Assembly: GCA_026214975.1 (NCBI GenBank)
Contig: CM047805.1
Span: forward strand, 2,976,001 to 3,040,000
Direction: 5' to 3'
DNA from: Gentiana macrophylla
Taxonomy: Eukaryota; Streptophyta; Magnoliopsida; Gentianales; Gentianaceae
Length of the DNA: 64,000 bases
Shown one piece after another: positions 12,944-24,103 of the stretch. The position numbers and the translations under genes were made by a program. The stretch's first letter is position 1, and every line of letters begins with the position of its first letter. The notes under the pieces were generated by a model. The model saw only the letters and a program-made list of their open reading frames with translations, did not search any database and was not told the origin of the DNA.

Positions 12944-12998
12944 ACCGTACCCCAAACCGACACAGGTGAACAAGTAGAGTATACTAGGGCGCTTGAGA
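12944..12998 (+). pseudogene. organelle large-subunit rRNA fragment
   Basis: GTACCCCAAACCGACACAGG followed by TGAACAAGTAGAGTATACTA and GGGCGCTTGAG is the highly conserved 23S-type rRNA segment (the region around E. coli position 1600). Upstream sequence from about 12,880 (GGGAGGGCGATCCTCCCGGT) may belong to the same rRNA. The match stops abruptly at about 12,998. Plastid or mitochondrial origin cannot be decided from this short piece; the setting among mitochondrial-looking spacer makes mitochondrial rrn26 plausible. Confidence 0.65.
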
Positions 12999-13182
12999 CT
13001 TCTGACTATTAGATAGTGTTCATAAATTTCATAATAAATACCTAAAGATTCATAGTGAACTTCGATGGGAGTTTCTCATAGGCCTCGGGCAATTTTCCGA
13101 AGAAAAAGCTACCATCGACCCACAAAGAATCACTTTTAGGCTTATTGGTAATCCATGATCAACTTCCTTTCGTAGTATACCC

Positions 13183-13239
13183 TACCCCCAGGGGAAGTCG
13201 AATCCCCGCTGCCTCCTTGAAAGAGAGATGTCCTGAACC
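13183..13239 (-). pseudogene. trnE-UUC: truncated plastid trnE-UUC
   Basis: Read on the minus strand this is the 3' three quarters of plastid tRNA-Glu: GGTTCAGGACATCTCTCTTT, CAAGGAGGCAGCGGGGATTC and GACTTCCCCTGGGGGTA. The anticodon loop CTTTCAA (anticodon UUC) and the T arm are intact. The 5' acceptor strand and D arm (about 17 bases) are missing, so it cannot fold as a tRNA. In plastids this tRNA also supplies glutamate for tetrapyrrole synthesis; this nuclear fragment has no such role. Confidence 0.85.
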
Positions 13240-13348
13240 TTTGCTTGCAGTGCAGTGACAGTACCAATATCCACTAATCGTTGTTTCCAGATACGGTTGC
13301 CGGTTGACATCTCTTATGATCTTTTCGAGGGTCCAACAAATTCAAAAA

Positions 13349-13408
13349 TTAACCAAATTTGCCCGATGTAGAGGCAATTAAGAAAGCCGCATAAGTGAAT
13401 ATATAACC
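13349..13408 (-). pseudogene. psaB: plastid psaB 3' terminus
   Basis: On the minus strand the sequence reads GYIFTYAAFLIASTSGKFG and a TAA stop, the invariant C-terminus of the photosystem I P700 apoprotein A2. Upstream of the Gly codon the match ends at once, so only 19 codons and the stop remain. It sits about 110 bases from the trnE fragment, although the two genes are many kilobases apart in plastid genomes, direct evidence of rearrangement. Confidence 0.85.
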
Positions 13409-14384
13409 TCTGGATGCTACACGGTTGGTTCGTCATCCGTGAGACTACGAGTGTAATAGGAGCATCCGTCGACAAAAGGATCACCCTAAGATGATCATCT
13501 CATGGCTATCTGAGAAGGTCATGTTTGAAAGGCCAAATACGACCGTACGAAACCGCAGGATTGCGGGACGTAGGGTACAAGAGGTAAACTTTATCCCATA
13601 GCGATTTGGGATGGGCTCTTTCATTAATCGATCAAAATATCACCGATCCGCCATATTTTTCTTGACACAAAAATAGGATAAGAGATGGCCCATTAAGAGA
13701 GCTTTTACGAGATCGAGATGTGTGCTCATCTCTGTTGTTTCCTTTTATCTTTGCTTAACTACGTGTACTTTGTATAGTGAGACATATCCCTAGTCCATGA
13801 GCGGTGAACAAGGTGGATTAGGTGAAGATCTTTGCGGGAGAATGGAAAAGAAAGAGTTACTTGTGATGGGTTTAAGGCCCAAAGCTTGAAATATCTTAAT
13901 TTCTTACTAAGAGTATAAGATGGGCATGGAAGCTCTTCTAAAAGATTATCGAGACGCACGCATAGAATAGGTAGAAAGAAGAAAATAAGGCTTTTCAGGT
14001 TGCAGAATGGTTACATAAGAAATATGAAAAAAATGGAAAGCCTGTTGGAATCATGTGAAGTAAAATAAAAAAAACTAAAGAATAGTATAGAAATGATTCC
14101 AAAATCCATTACACCTTTTAGGTATAAAGGTCATCCCCACAGCTTGAAGCCGATTTATCACCAATTGAGAGTCGCTCTCATGATTGAGACTATCACATCC
14201 ATAAGCGTAAGCAAAAGCTTCCGAGGTTGAGCGGTATCAATTTCACTTTCTGAATTTGCGAATGAATGCTACATATCTTCTAGCTCGACACGATGCTAGC
14301 GACACACCTTCTAGTTCATTCCGTTGATTCAATATAAAATGTAGATAGATATCAAATTCATGGAATACGATTCACTCTCAAGAT

Positions 14385-14465
14385 GCCTTGGTGGTGAAAT
14401 GGTAGACACGCGAGACTCAAAATCTCGTGCTAAAGAGCGTGGAGGTTCGAGTCCTCTTCAAGGCA
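14385..14465 (+). tRNA. trnL-CAA: plastid-type tRNA-Leu (CAA), structurally intact
   Basis: This 81-base sequence can form a complete class II tRNA: acceptor GCCTTGG pairing with the TCAAGGC near the 3' end, anticodon stem CGAGA/TCTCG around loop CTCAAAA (anticodon CAA), a long variable arm, and T arm GGAGGTTCGAGTCCTC. It matches plastid trnL-CAA. Flanks on both sides (about 14,330-14,384 and 14,466-14,515) also look like the plastid inverted-repeat sequence around this gene. As a plastid-type tRNA in nuclear DNA, its transcription by RNA polymerase III and its function are doubtful. Confidence 0.85.
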
Positions 14466-15235
14466 TAATATGGAAAATGCTCATTCAATGAGCAATTCAA
14501 TAAGAGAGCTCGGATCGAATCGGTATTTATTCGTCACTGCATATTTACAATACAGGCGCGGGGATCAGTTAGACCTTTGATTAATTAAAATTTATTTTTT
14601 ATTGTATTGGCCTCCTCCTCTCTTTAATCCACAGGGTACCCAAGCTTGGCGTCATATATGCCTTGGTGACAAAGGAGAAAGAAGAGAGCGGAAGAAGGAT
14701 TTAGTTGACTAGCTTTTTAGAGCGATCTATTAGAATATATTTATTTGAGTGATGCACTTATTCCGACAACAGATTCATCTTCATCGGTCAATGGCGTTTT
14801 AAGAAATCTCCCTCGCTTCTATCAATAGTAGCTCTATGCGCAGGGTCGGTCAAAGAGTTTTCGGTGGAACCGGTGAACTACACTTGCTTCTGGATAGATG
14901 CGTGGGGCAGAGGGCTCGTAGTACTGCGCTAGCGCAGCTTGCTATGCGATGGAAGGAAGGAGCCTAAATCGACCTCCTTCTTTTTTCTTTGAAAAGCTGC
15001 AGTAAAAGGAGATTATACTCGGATGAGACTAAGCATTGCCGATCGTTCCGATGGCGCGCCTTGACCTATCTTTATTAAGACCAAATCTAAAGTTGAGCCT
15101 AGTTTAAGCTGTCAAACAAATGATAGAATGGAAAGAAAAAAAAATAACCAGGGATATGGATGAAGTCTCGCTCAGTAAAGATAGTTGTAGATTCGTGGCT
15201 CCAATCCAATAAAAAAAAGATGGGAAGTTTTTTAT

Positions 15236-15258
15236 AAAAAAAAAAGGGGGGGGGGGGG
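15236..15258 (+). repeat. A10-G13 homopurine tract
   Basis: Ten A residues are followed directly by thirteen G residues, with more A-rich purine sequence on both sides. Homopurine runs of this kind can form triplex or G-quadruplex structures and are error-prone to sequence. It lies at the right side of the organelle-derived block. The region from 15,600 to 16,500 that follows contains no gene I can recognise. Confidence 0.8.
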
Positions 15259-16529
15259 TTAAAAAAGGAAATAAAGTTCCAAGGACAAGAAAAGCACTTT
15301 AGTAGTCCGTGAAAAATCAATCTGTTTTGGTATCATTCTGGCGGTATAGTTTCGCGAGCACTTCTCGGGTTTTGAAAAGGAAGAGTAAGCCTCATCGATT
15401 TTTAACCACCTCAACCATGCTATGAAATGAGATTCGATAAAGCATAGAATTAAGCCACAAAGGGCTTGCCGAGCCCTCACATGGGGGTTGGATTGCGTTG
15501 GTCATCCTCACTTCCTTATCTGGCTGGGGCTTTCTTACTTAAGCTTTAACGCGGATTATGCCTTCCACGAAGCAAGTCCCACTTTATTTTTTAATGGCCA
15601 GGGTTCGGGAGATATTATGTAACAAAGGTCATCAAAATGAAAGATCCAGCAGTGTAGATTAATACAATTTAATGAAAATGGAGAAGCTTTAGATCATATG
15701 TCCATCCCGCCACATTTGATGGACTATACACCAGTAACACGACCGTCACTTTAATGGACTAAACATCACATAAAATGGATATTTAAAGCATATAGCAGAA
15801 TTTGAACCTAGAATCTTCAAGGGGGCATTAGCATGTAAGAATAAATCCGTAGTTGTTTATCTAATTCGGGAACTAACATGTTTTTGTTTTTCTTTATGCT
15901 TTTAGAGCATTTGGAAGAGTTGGTGTGTGAGTATAGAGCTACAGGAACAAGTATCTTTATTTTTTCCTAAGAGGCTTTGAAAAGTGTGAGAGAATAGGAA
16001 AAACTTCAAATGATGATGGAATCACGGTTGGGGATGCTAATCAACAAGGGGAAAAGAACCCACCCTCGTGTACTCAATGATTCATTGTAAACCAAACATT
16101 AAGGTTAAAGTAGATTCATATTCTCTCTCAGTTTCCAATACTCCTTTGAACCCGCATGCTATAACAGAACAGCAACAAAAGTTTCTTTTTCCTTTATAAA
16201 TTGGATGATGAAGATTTCATGCTCTATGGTATTATGATAAATTACCGTTTTACCTTGCTAAGAAATTTAATCTATACGTGTAAACATTACAAAGAACATT
16301 ACTTTGACAACTATATATTGCATGAAGTTTTCAGGAAGAAAATGTCAAGACCAGCGCAACCAGTCCACATTTAATGCATGAATAACTGTCACCAAAACAT
16401 TCTCCAGCCACAGAGAAACAAGATGGCTAAATATGTTAATTAAATTACTTTAAGTACCATCATTCAACCGATACTGACATTACGTACACATTAAACTGTA
16501 TACCAAATCAATATATTTGTATACAAAAT

Positions 16530-17307
16530 GAGAAGTACCTTTTCAACACTCTCCATCATTAATCATTATGACTTGAACTTCTGTTATTTGAGCTTGTAGC
16601 TTAGAAAACTTGCTGATTTCCGCTGGATGGTTCAGGCAGTACTCCATGTGCTCTTTGAGATTTGGCCTGGCAACATGGTAGGTACACAATGTCACGATGA
16701 TATAAGGGAAGAGCTCAAAAGATATTTGTATTCAATCATCGCACTACAAACCACGGTGTAATAAACCTTCGCAGAGATCAAGCATGTAAATAATAAACAC
16801 ATACCCAAATTCCCTGTCAAGATTATATGCAATGCTAAAGCGATCCATAAACAAGTCGTCATCATGGTCATCATCGGAAAGTGGATGTTTACCAACAGGT
16901 TCAATACCTGTACCATACCGCTCTTTAAAATCATCTATAACCCTTTCAAGAAACACAAAGGTACACTCATTTCATTGATTCATCAGCAACAAGAAGGAAA
17001 ACTGCAATTCAAGATAATATTTTTACTACTTTGTCCATATCTTGCATCAATCATTTCGGCTTGCAAGCCGTTTCAAATCAAAGTAATTGACAAAGCGCAA
17101 AAGTAAGGAAATACCGAATCCACTATCAATCTGAAAGTTAAAAGTGTAGTAGTCATCAGAGGAGTATGCGTACTTGCTGCCATTTGAAGGCAACTTCTGC
17201 AAGTATTGCACTGCAACAGTACTGCAGTTACCAGAACACGCCGTGTGCTATGCAAGAACCACGGTTCCTTTCGCAACAAAGATGTAAATCGAACCTTTTG
17301 GATTCAT
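16530..17307 (-). pseudogene. VAMP727: VAMP727-like longin R-SNARE gene fragment
   Basis: On the minus strand, pieces match VAMP727, the seed-plant vacuolar R-SNARE. Exon 1 starts at the ATG at 17307 (MNPKGSIYIFVAKGTVVLA, then an in-frame stop where Glu is expected), continues TVAVQYLQKLPSNGSKYAYS and reaches DSGF, ending at a GT donor (GATTCG|GTATTT). Exon 2 follows a TTGCAG acceptor (VFLLVADES), loses one base before FVFLERVIDDFKERYG, and contains the acidic insertion HPLSDDDHDDDLF that marks VAMP727 among VAMP7 proteins, then RFSIAYNLDREFG and donor GTATGTG. Exon 3 reads PNLKEHMEYCLNHPAEISKF, SKLQAQITEV and ends EKV|GT after a small insertion. The SNARE core and membrane anchor exons are absent. 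Introns are retained, so it is not a processed copy. Confidence 0.9.
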
Positions 17308-18526
17308 CTTTTTTCTATAGGATTCAAGCCACAAAGTTCCCAGTCAGCTCAACCTCTGTCATAGAAAATGAAAAACCAACAGAGAGACAAATTTAACAGT
17401 CAATATATCCTACAACATTGTCTCATTAGATTTTAATCTTTTAGGCATTCAAGCAATATTTATTAATGTCAGATATCCAAATCAAGTTAATAAAAGAGGA
17501 AAATTAGGGAGAGACTCATCACTACCGTCATTAAATTCACCGCCTCCTCTGCCACCACTCCTTCTATGTCGGCCTCATATAATTCTGCACAGCAAAATAA
17601 AACTAATTCTATCAATTAAGAATTTTTCCATCCACACAAAATAAAAAAATCGACACGAAAGAGGAAGAAGGGAGATTTCCACCGTCATCTCTCCATTTGG
17701 TACTTAATGATGCACAAAGCCACAAACGGTTCCATTGACACCTACAATCCAAATAAACGAAAACATAGATCATAATAATTAGTAGTAAAACCCCTCACGA
17801 ATTGATTAAGACACAAAAGACAGTAAAACACAATCTTAAAAATTCACAAAAACTCCGACATCAAGCCAACCTACAAGATGAATTTACTCTTATCAAAAGG
17901 AAAGATTCCAATCGGTCGGATAGATTGTCCACCACGATGGTTGTACTCCACCGGCATCACAAAAGAAACCATTGTTTCTGTTAAAATAAAAAAAAACAAA
18001 AAAACTCAAACTTTCAAATATACTACCTTTTCTAGGAGTGAGGAACGGAATCGACGATACAAAACGGTGATTTGGAGAGTCAATGATAACAGCAACAGAG
18101 GCCGAAGGCCACACCAGATACACATACTGGTGGTTGTCGGAAGGCGTTGGATTTGAGGCGGAGGGCTGTGAGCGATAAGGTCACATCAAATGGAGTACAA
18201 TGATCTGGAGATGAGGATATTGGGAGAGAAGCGGTGAAGGGGGTAGAAAGAGTAATACGTTTGAAGTTGGAAGGCTTTAGACGTTTTTCTTTAATTAGTT
18301 TTAATTCATTGTTTTACAAAAACAGGACACATGTAACTCTGTTTTTTTACGTGTTATTATCAGATGATGCCACCTGTTCTATATGGTTCAATCGAGGATT
18401 GTACTTAAATTTAATGAAACGAAACGACGTCGTTTCAGATAAATGTGGGGAAAAATAAAAAAAGTAGGACGACGAAAGCAGGACGACGGAAATTTATGCT
18501 TTTAATAAGTACACCTATTTAAGATT
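17308..18526. other. sequence upstream of the VAMP727 relic
   Basis: This is likely the 5' flank of the captured VAMP727 copy plus Helitron sequence. No reading frame is convincing. CT/AC-rich stretches near 17,530-17,570 and 17,640-17,700 could be remains of a 5' untranslated region. A perfect 16-base palindrome with an ACGT core (GAAACGACGTCGTTTC) lies at 18,421-18,436; such cores bind bZIP factors, but there is no evidence that it is active here. Confidence 0.35.
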
Positions 18527-19288
18527 AATCATCAGAAAGGATTAGATATACTCCAAAAAAACACATCAAAGATTAGTAAACAATGAGTAAAAAAACGCAT
18601 GAGAAATTTTTAATTCATCAAAAATATTGAGTGGCCAAAAAGGAAGAGAAAACCCTCTTCAAATGATTGCACAAAAATATGTAAAACTATTATCATATTT
18701 TATGAAACATACCGGAAGGCATTCAAAAACACATAAATAATAATTAGAAGACTTTTTTAAACTTGCAATCCATTCACCGTAAATTGCATCCATGAACAAT
18801 TTCACTGTGCATATGCTTATTTGACCTCACGGTAAAGCATTCGCGGTATTTGAACAACAATAGAAGGGGCTGATTATTTTCCGGATGTATTAAAAAATTT
18901 ATCTTCATAAAATCAAAAGGGATGCAAGTGTGTAACCGATGTTTAAACTTTATAGGTGAGAGCCGTGGTGTGGACGTGTTTAATGAGTTGTAAATTATGG
19001 AGATTTTGAGCGGGAGGAATTCTTGCCCATCATTTAAGGAGGGAGTTATGGTTGATTTGATTTGATTTAATTTTTTTTTAATTTTAAGAAGATTTGATTT
19101 TGTTTTTTTATGGTAATATATTCACGGAATAGGGTGGTGGAGGATCCGCGTGTGTTTTTATAGGGTTGGAGCGGGTCAATAGCGGGTAATTGGGTTAAAT
19201 TGACTCGTCTATATATTATATATAGATACAACAATACATGATAATTAATTGATCATCACATAAAAATTAGTGGGTCTATTTCAAATAT

Positions 19289-19527
19289 TGAAAAGTAAAT
19301 TATCTTAGCATGACATGTGTCGTTATTATGTATGGACAAGTGTCATTATTATGTATGGACAAGTGTGTAGTGTGGTGTTTTATCTTTAACCCTTAGATTA
19401 ATCTTTGTGTTGAGATGTGTGTAGTTTGTTACACATCTATCTAGTATATGTATCTAGATTCTCTTGGTGAAAAAGTAATGAATATCATTCCAATGAAAAC
19501 CGTTTGCTCCACTGTTTTACTTTAAGT
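19289..19527 (+). repeat. copia 5' LTR
   Basis: It begins TGAAAAGTAAATTATC and ends CTTTAAGT; the end is fixed by the adjacent primer binding site and by the target duplication. It differs from the 3' LTR at one position (TTATCTTTAACC here, TTATCATTAACC there). It contains an internal pair of CATTATTATGTATGGACAAG-like words. LTRs usually end in CA; the GT end here is unusual. Confidence 0.93.
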
Positions 19528-19545
19528 TGGTATCAGAGACTATTC

Positions 19546-22500
19546 ATGGCGACGCCGCCACCACCGCCCACCGGAGAACAAGGAGAGTCACCCACGGTGA
19601 TGAATCTTCATCCCAAATTCGAGAATGTCTTCGGCCGAGTGGTTCTCACTCACCGCTTCAATCGGCATCATGCATACCACTCTTCCGTCATCTTCTTCGT
19701 TTGGCATCATGCAAAGCTCGTTTCCAGCTGGGTTTGTGCCAAGTTTCACTCACCTTTCATGAATCAAAGGTCACCATTTCCGGTGGGTTTTCATCAATGA
19801 ATCGACTCACCTCCACCTTCCACTCACAGTCTTGGAGGTAATCTTAATCAAGCTAGTTCCGTTAAGCTAGACAGGAATAATTATCTATTGTGGAAGTTTA
19901 GTGTTCTTCCGGTTGTAAGAGCTCACAAACTTGAACCATTTCTGTTTGGCACACTTCCATGTCCACCACAGTTTTTGGGTATGCCCAATTTGACCTCATC
20001 TGTTCTTGCATCTGTAAATCCTGCATATGATGATTGGATGGCAAAAGATGCCTTGTTAACTGGCTGGTTATTAGCTTCCATGACTGAACAAGCTATTGTT
20101 GAAGTTGTTGGATGTACTACTTCACATGAAATCTGGCAAACCTTAGAGCTATTGTTCAATAATCAGTGTGAAGCACAAATGCTGGAGTATAAGGATGCTT
20201 TGACTAAAGCAGAGAAGGGATCAAAAACCATGGCTGATTACTTGGCACAGATGAAGACATACTCAGATAAATTGAGTGCTGCTGGATATCCTATTACTCG
20301 GTCTGAACTGATTCTTGCCACATTGGGTGGATTAGGCAAGGAATATGAGTCAGTTATTGTTAACCTTACATCTAGGATTGGAGCTCTATCTTGGCCTGAG
20401 GTGCAGGCTCAGTTGGTTACACATGAAAGACTCATAGCTAGGTTCAATCCAACAGCCAATCTTGATCTATCCCAAGCCTCTGCACATGCTGTTGTGAAAA
20501 ATGGTGATAACTATCAAGGCAGAGGAAGAGGAAACTACAACAATCAGGGACAGAATAGAGGCAGGGGTGGTCAGAATCCTAGAGGTGGAAGGTCTAGAGG
20601 AAGAGGTAGAGCTGGTTACAACAACAACACCTCTAGAGCTACATGTCAGTTATGTAATAAGTCTGGACATACTGTGGTTGAGTGCTGGTATAGGTTTGAT
20701 CAGAACTTCAACAATCCTCCAGCATCTAATCAGGGAGGTCAACATACCCCTGCAGCTTATCTTGCTGGTCCTGAGACTATTTCAGATCCTAATTGGTATG
20801 CAGATTCTGGGGCAACCAACCATGTGACAGCAGATCTTGGCAAACTTCAGTTGAGTACAGAGTACAATGGATCAGACACTTTGGGAGTAGGTAATGGTTC
20901 TAAACTTCCTATTAATCATCTTGGTTCCACTAATTTTCCCACATCTGTTTCTGATCTTGAACTGAAAAATGTTCTTCATGTTCCTGCCATCACTAAAAAT
21001 CTGGTTAGTATATCTAAGTTGACCTCGATAATCATGTTAGTGTTGAATTTGATAATGTTGGTTGTTATGTGAAGGACAAAATCACAGCGTAATTCTTCGG
21101 AGGTAGAGTGCATCATGGTCTCTATCGCCTTTTCCACCAATTCGAGCTCCCTTCAATCCAGTTCCAGCCTCTCCAAGACTGTTCTTATGCATTCCAGTTC
21201 CAGTGATAGTCAAAGAGTCTGTTCTAGAGTCTATGTTAGTGAAGTCAGTAGACCTAAAAATGATGTCCTATGGCATAGAAGATTAGGACATCCCTCTTTT
21301 AAAGTTTTAAGTATTGCCATGAAATCTTGTAATATTCAGTTAAGTAATGAAATGAATTTCTGTGATGCTTGTGTGTATGGAAAACATCATGCCTTACCTT
21401 TTCCAAATCGATCTGATTATTAATACTCCTTTTGAACTTATCCACACTGATTTATGGGGTCCCTCTCCAATCAAGTCTGCCTCTGGATATAGTTATTACA
21501 TACATTTCATAGATGATTGTACTAGATACACTTGGATTTATCCATTAAAACACAAGTCTGATGCTGTTGATGCCTTTCTTCATTTCCAAAAAATTGTTGT
21601 AACTCAGTTTGCTGCCAAAATTAAGATAGTTCAATCAGACTGGGGTGGTGAATACAGAGTTTTTGAACCTGTTCTTAAGAATGCAGGAGTTATTTTTAGG
21701 CATCCATGTCCTCATACTCATGAACAGAATGGTAAAGCTGAACGCAAACATAGGCACATTACTGAACTAGGATTGACTTTGTTAGCTCAAGGCAAAATGC
21801 CTCTTAATCTTTGGTGGGAAAGTTTTAAACATGCTGTCTATCTTATTAATTTGTTGCCTACCCCAGTTCTTGGTGATCAGTCACCTTATGAGAAGTTATT
21901 TCACAGACCTCCTAATTACTCCACCTTGAAAGTGTTTGGATGTTCTTGTTTTCCTTTGCTAAGGCCTTATAACCGGCACAAATTTGACTTTCATACCAAA
22001 AAATGTGTGTTCCTTGGTTTTAGTCCTGATCATAAGGGTTTTAGGTGTTTAGATCCTAGTGGAAGAGTCTATATATCCAGGCATGTTATTTTTAATGAAG
22101 CTGAGTTCCCTTATGCCCTTGGTTTTCCTAAATCCACAAGTCCAGCTCCTTCCCCTTCATCTTCATCTCCTGAGATTTCTTATTTTCTTCCCATGGACTT
22201 CACACCATCTATTTCAGCCACACCTGTCCTTCACACTGATGCTGCTCATCTTTCAAATCCTACTTCTACTCCTACTTTTGTTGAATCAAATCCTCCACCT
22301 TCTCCTCCTTCCTCTCCTTCCCCTCATGGTACTTCTTCATCTGTTCCTAATTCTCCTTCTCTCTCTGTTCAGTCCTCCTCTCAACATTCTGAGTCTGATC
22401 TTCCTAATCATGAATCTTCTCCTGTTATTCCCAGTTCTTCCTCATCTGTGGTCCTAGGCCATCCTATGCAAACTAGGTCCAAAAGTGGCATATATAAACC

Positions 22501-24103
22501 CAAAACCTACTCTTATTTAGCTCAAGCATCCTCATCTTTTCCTCCACCAGAACCTACTTCAGTGTCTGCTGCATTGTCTCATCCTCAATGGTTGGAGGCC
22601 ATGCAATCTGAGTTTGATGCCTTGCAGAGAAATGGAACCTGGGAGTTGGTTCCCCCTCATCCAAATCAGAAACTGATTGGTAATCGGTGGATTTTCAAGT
22701 TGAAGTTAAATCCTAATGGGACAATTCAAAAATACAAGGCTAGACTGGTTGCTCAAGGTTTCAAACAGTCCTATGGGGTGGACTTTCATGAGACTTTTAG
22801 TCCTGTTATTAAACCAGCAACTATCAGAATTGTGTTGGCAATTGCAGTTAGCAAAAACTGGGATATACAACAAGTTGATGTCAATAATGCCTTCTTGAAT
22901 GGAGAGCTACAAGAGGACATTTTTATGCCACAACCAGCAGGTTTTGTTGCTTCTGATAAACCTTCTTATGTGTGTCATTTGAAGAAAGCCTTGTATGGTT
23001 TGAAACAGGCTCCAAGGGCTTGGTTTTCTACACTTAAACAGACTTGTTGAGCATGAACTTCAGACAGTCAAGTTCAGATTCCTCTTTATTTATTTTCAAA
23101 GATTCAGTTGTTACTATGTATGTGTTGATTTATGTGGATGATATCCTAGTAACAGGTAATTCACAAGCTGCTGTTCAAGTTTTCATTAGCAAACTTAATC
23201 AGAAGTTTGCCCTCAAGTCTTTAGGATCCATCAGTCACTTTCTTGGTGTAGAGGCATACAGAAATACCACTGGTTTGTATTTGACACAGGCACATTATGT
23301 TACACAGCTGCTGCATAGGCTTGGTATGGATAATTTGAAGCCATGCTCCACTCCTATGGTGTCACATAAGGCTCTAAGTCCAGATTCTGGCCCTCTGATG
23401 CAGAATCCTACTTTATATAGAAGTGCTGTTGGTGCTTTGCAGTATTTAACCCTCACTAGACCTGACATTGCTTTTAGTGTTAATACTCTGAGTCAGTTTA
23501 TGTCCCAGCCTTGTGATGTGCATTGGCAAGCAGTCAAAAGACTTTTGAGATATGTGAAAGGTACACTTCAGCTTGGTTTACACTTCAAGGCTTCTTCAAA
23601 TCTTGCTGTTGAGGCATATTCAGATGCAGATTGGGCTACATCACCTCATGACAGGAAATCTGTGAGTGGTTACTGTGTGTTTTTGGGAAGTTCTTTGGTT
23701 TCATGGAGTTCTAAGAAGCAACAAGCAGTAGCAAGGTCTTCCACAGAGGCAGAATATAGGTCTCTTGCTGCTGCAGCTGCAGAAATCTTATGGTTGCAGT
23801 CTCTCCTCTCTGAATTACAGATTCCTGTCCCACAGCTGCCTATATTATGGTGTGATAACACCGAGTGCAACAACTTTTGGCTCATAACCCGTGTTTCATT
23901 CACGTACTAAACATATTGAAGTTGATGTCCATTTTGTGAGGCATCAAGTGCTTGGTAAGAAGCTTATGGTGAGATTTGTACCATCTGAGGCACAACTTGC
24001 TGATAGTTTGACCAAACCTCTTAGATTTACAGCACTTCAGTCAGCTCGTAGCAAACTCAACGTGGTAGATACGACGTTTCGTTTGAGGGGGGATGAAAAG
24101 TAA
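19546..24103 (+). pseudogene. copia gag-pol polyprotein, frameshifted
   Basis: The ATG at 19546 opens a Pro-rich Gag start whose frame is lost after about 85 codons. Gag resumes before 19888 (NYLLWKFSVLPVVRAHKLE) and carries a zinc knuckle CX2CX4HX4C (CQLCNKSGHTVVEC, about 20,643). Protease follows with WYADSGATNH (about 20,791). After indels near 21,030-21,100 come the GAG-pre-integrase motif (WHRRLGHPSF, about 21,270), the integrase core with the D-D-E residues (DLWGP, QSDWGGEY, NGKAERK) and reverse transcriptase (RLVAQGFKQSYGVDFHETFS). A missing T near 23,041 splits [13 protein letters not shown] follows at about 23,130. RNase H has DADWA and [10 protein letters not shown]. Three indels cluster at 23,855-23,905 before the end RLRGDEK. 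Inactive as written. Confidence 0.93.

Larger units (their letters stand above)
11445..15600. other. scrambled organelle DNA block (NUPT/NUMT mosaic)
   Basis: Several pieces recognisable from plastid genomes lie side by side in an order no plastid genome has: ndhG (normally small single-copy region), trnE-UUC and psaB (large single-copy) and trnL-CAA (inverted repeat). Among them is a large-subunit rRNA piece. Between them are GC-richer stretches (about 11,760-12,350, 12,500-12,900, 13,400-13,760, 14,780-15,100) that look like plant mitochondrial spacer, but I cannot assign them to named genes. The mosaic is either mitochondrial DNA that already contained plastid pieces or several fragments ligated at insertion. 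The outer boundaries are approximate. Confidence 0.75.
9037..19226 (-). mobile_element. large non-autonomous Helitron D with captured cargo
   Basis: The 5' end on the minus strand is A|TCTATATATAATATATAGAC at 19,226, with the required flanking A (T at 19,227 on the plus strand). The 3' end is decayed: CAAG at 9037-9040 stands exactly where CTAG (CTRR) should be relative to a damaged hairpin (9048-9062, CCGTGC-AA-TGCA), the same spacing as in Helitron E. About 200-bp element-specific repeats occur near the left end (9.88-10.52 kb) and again near the right (18.52-18.65 kb), so the block between them lies inside one element. That block holds organelle DNA and a VAMP727 relic. No RepHel is present, so it cannot be autonomous. 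Confidence 0.55.

Noticed and set aside
13010..13180. A plastid protein fragment next to trnE on the minus strand
   Set aside because: Reads [20 protein letters not shown], which looks plastid-like, but I could not assign it to a named gene with confidence.
16260..16500. Remaining 3' exons of the VAMP727 copy
   Set aside because: No sequence encoding the SNARE core or transmembrane anchor could be found on the minus strand left of 16,530.
22059..22457. 132-codon Leu/Pro-rich plus-strand frame
   Set aside because: It is a shifted frame over the Ser/Pro-rich linker of the copia polyprotein.
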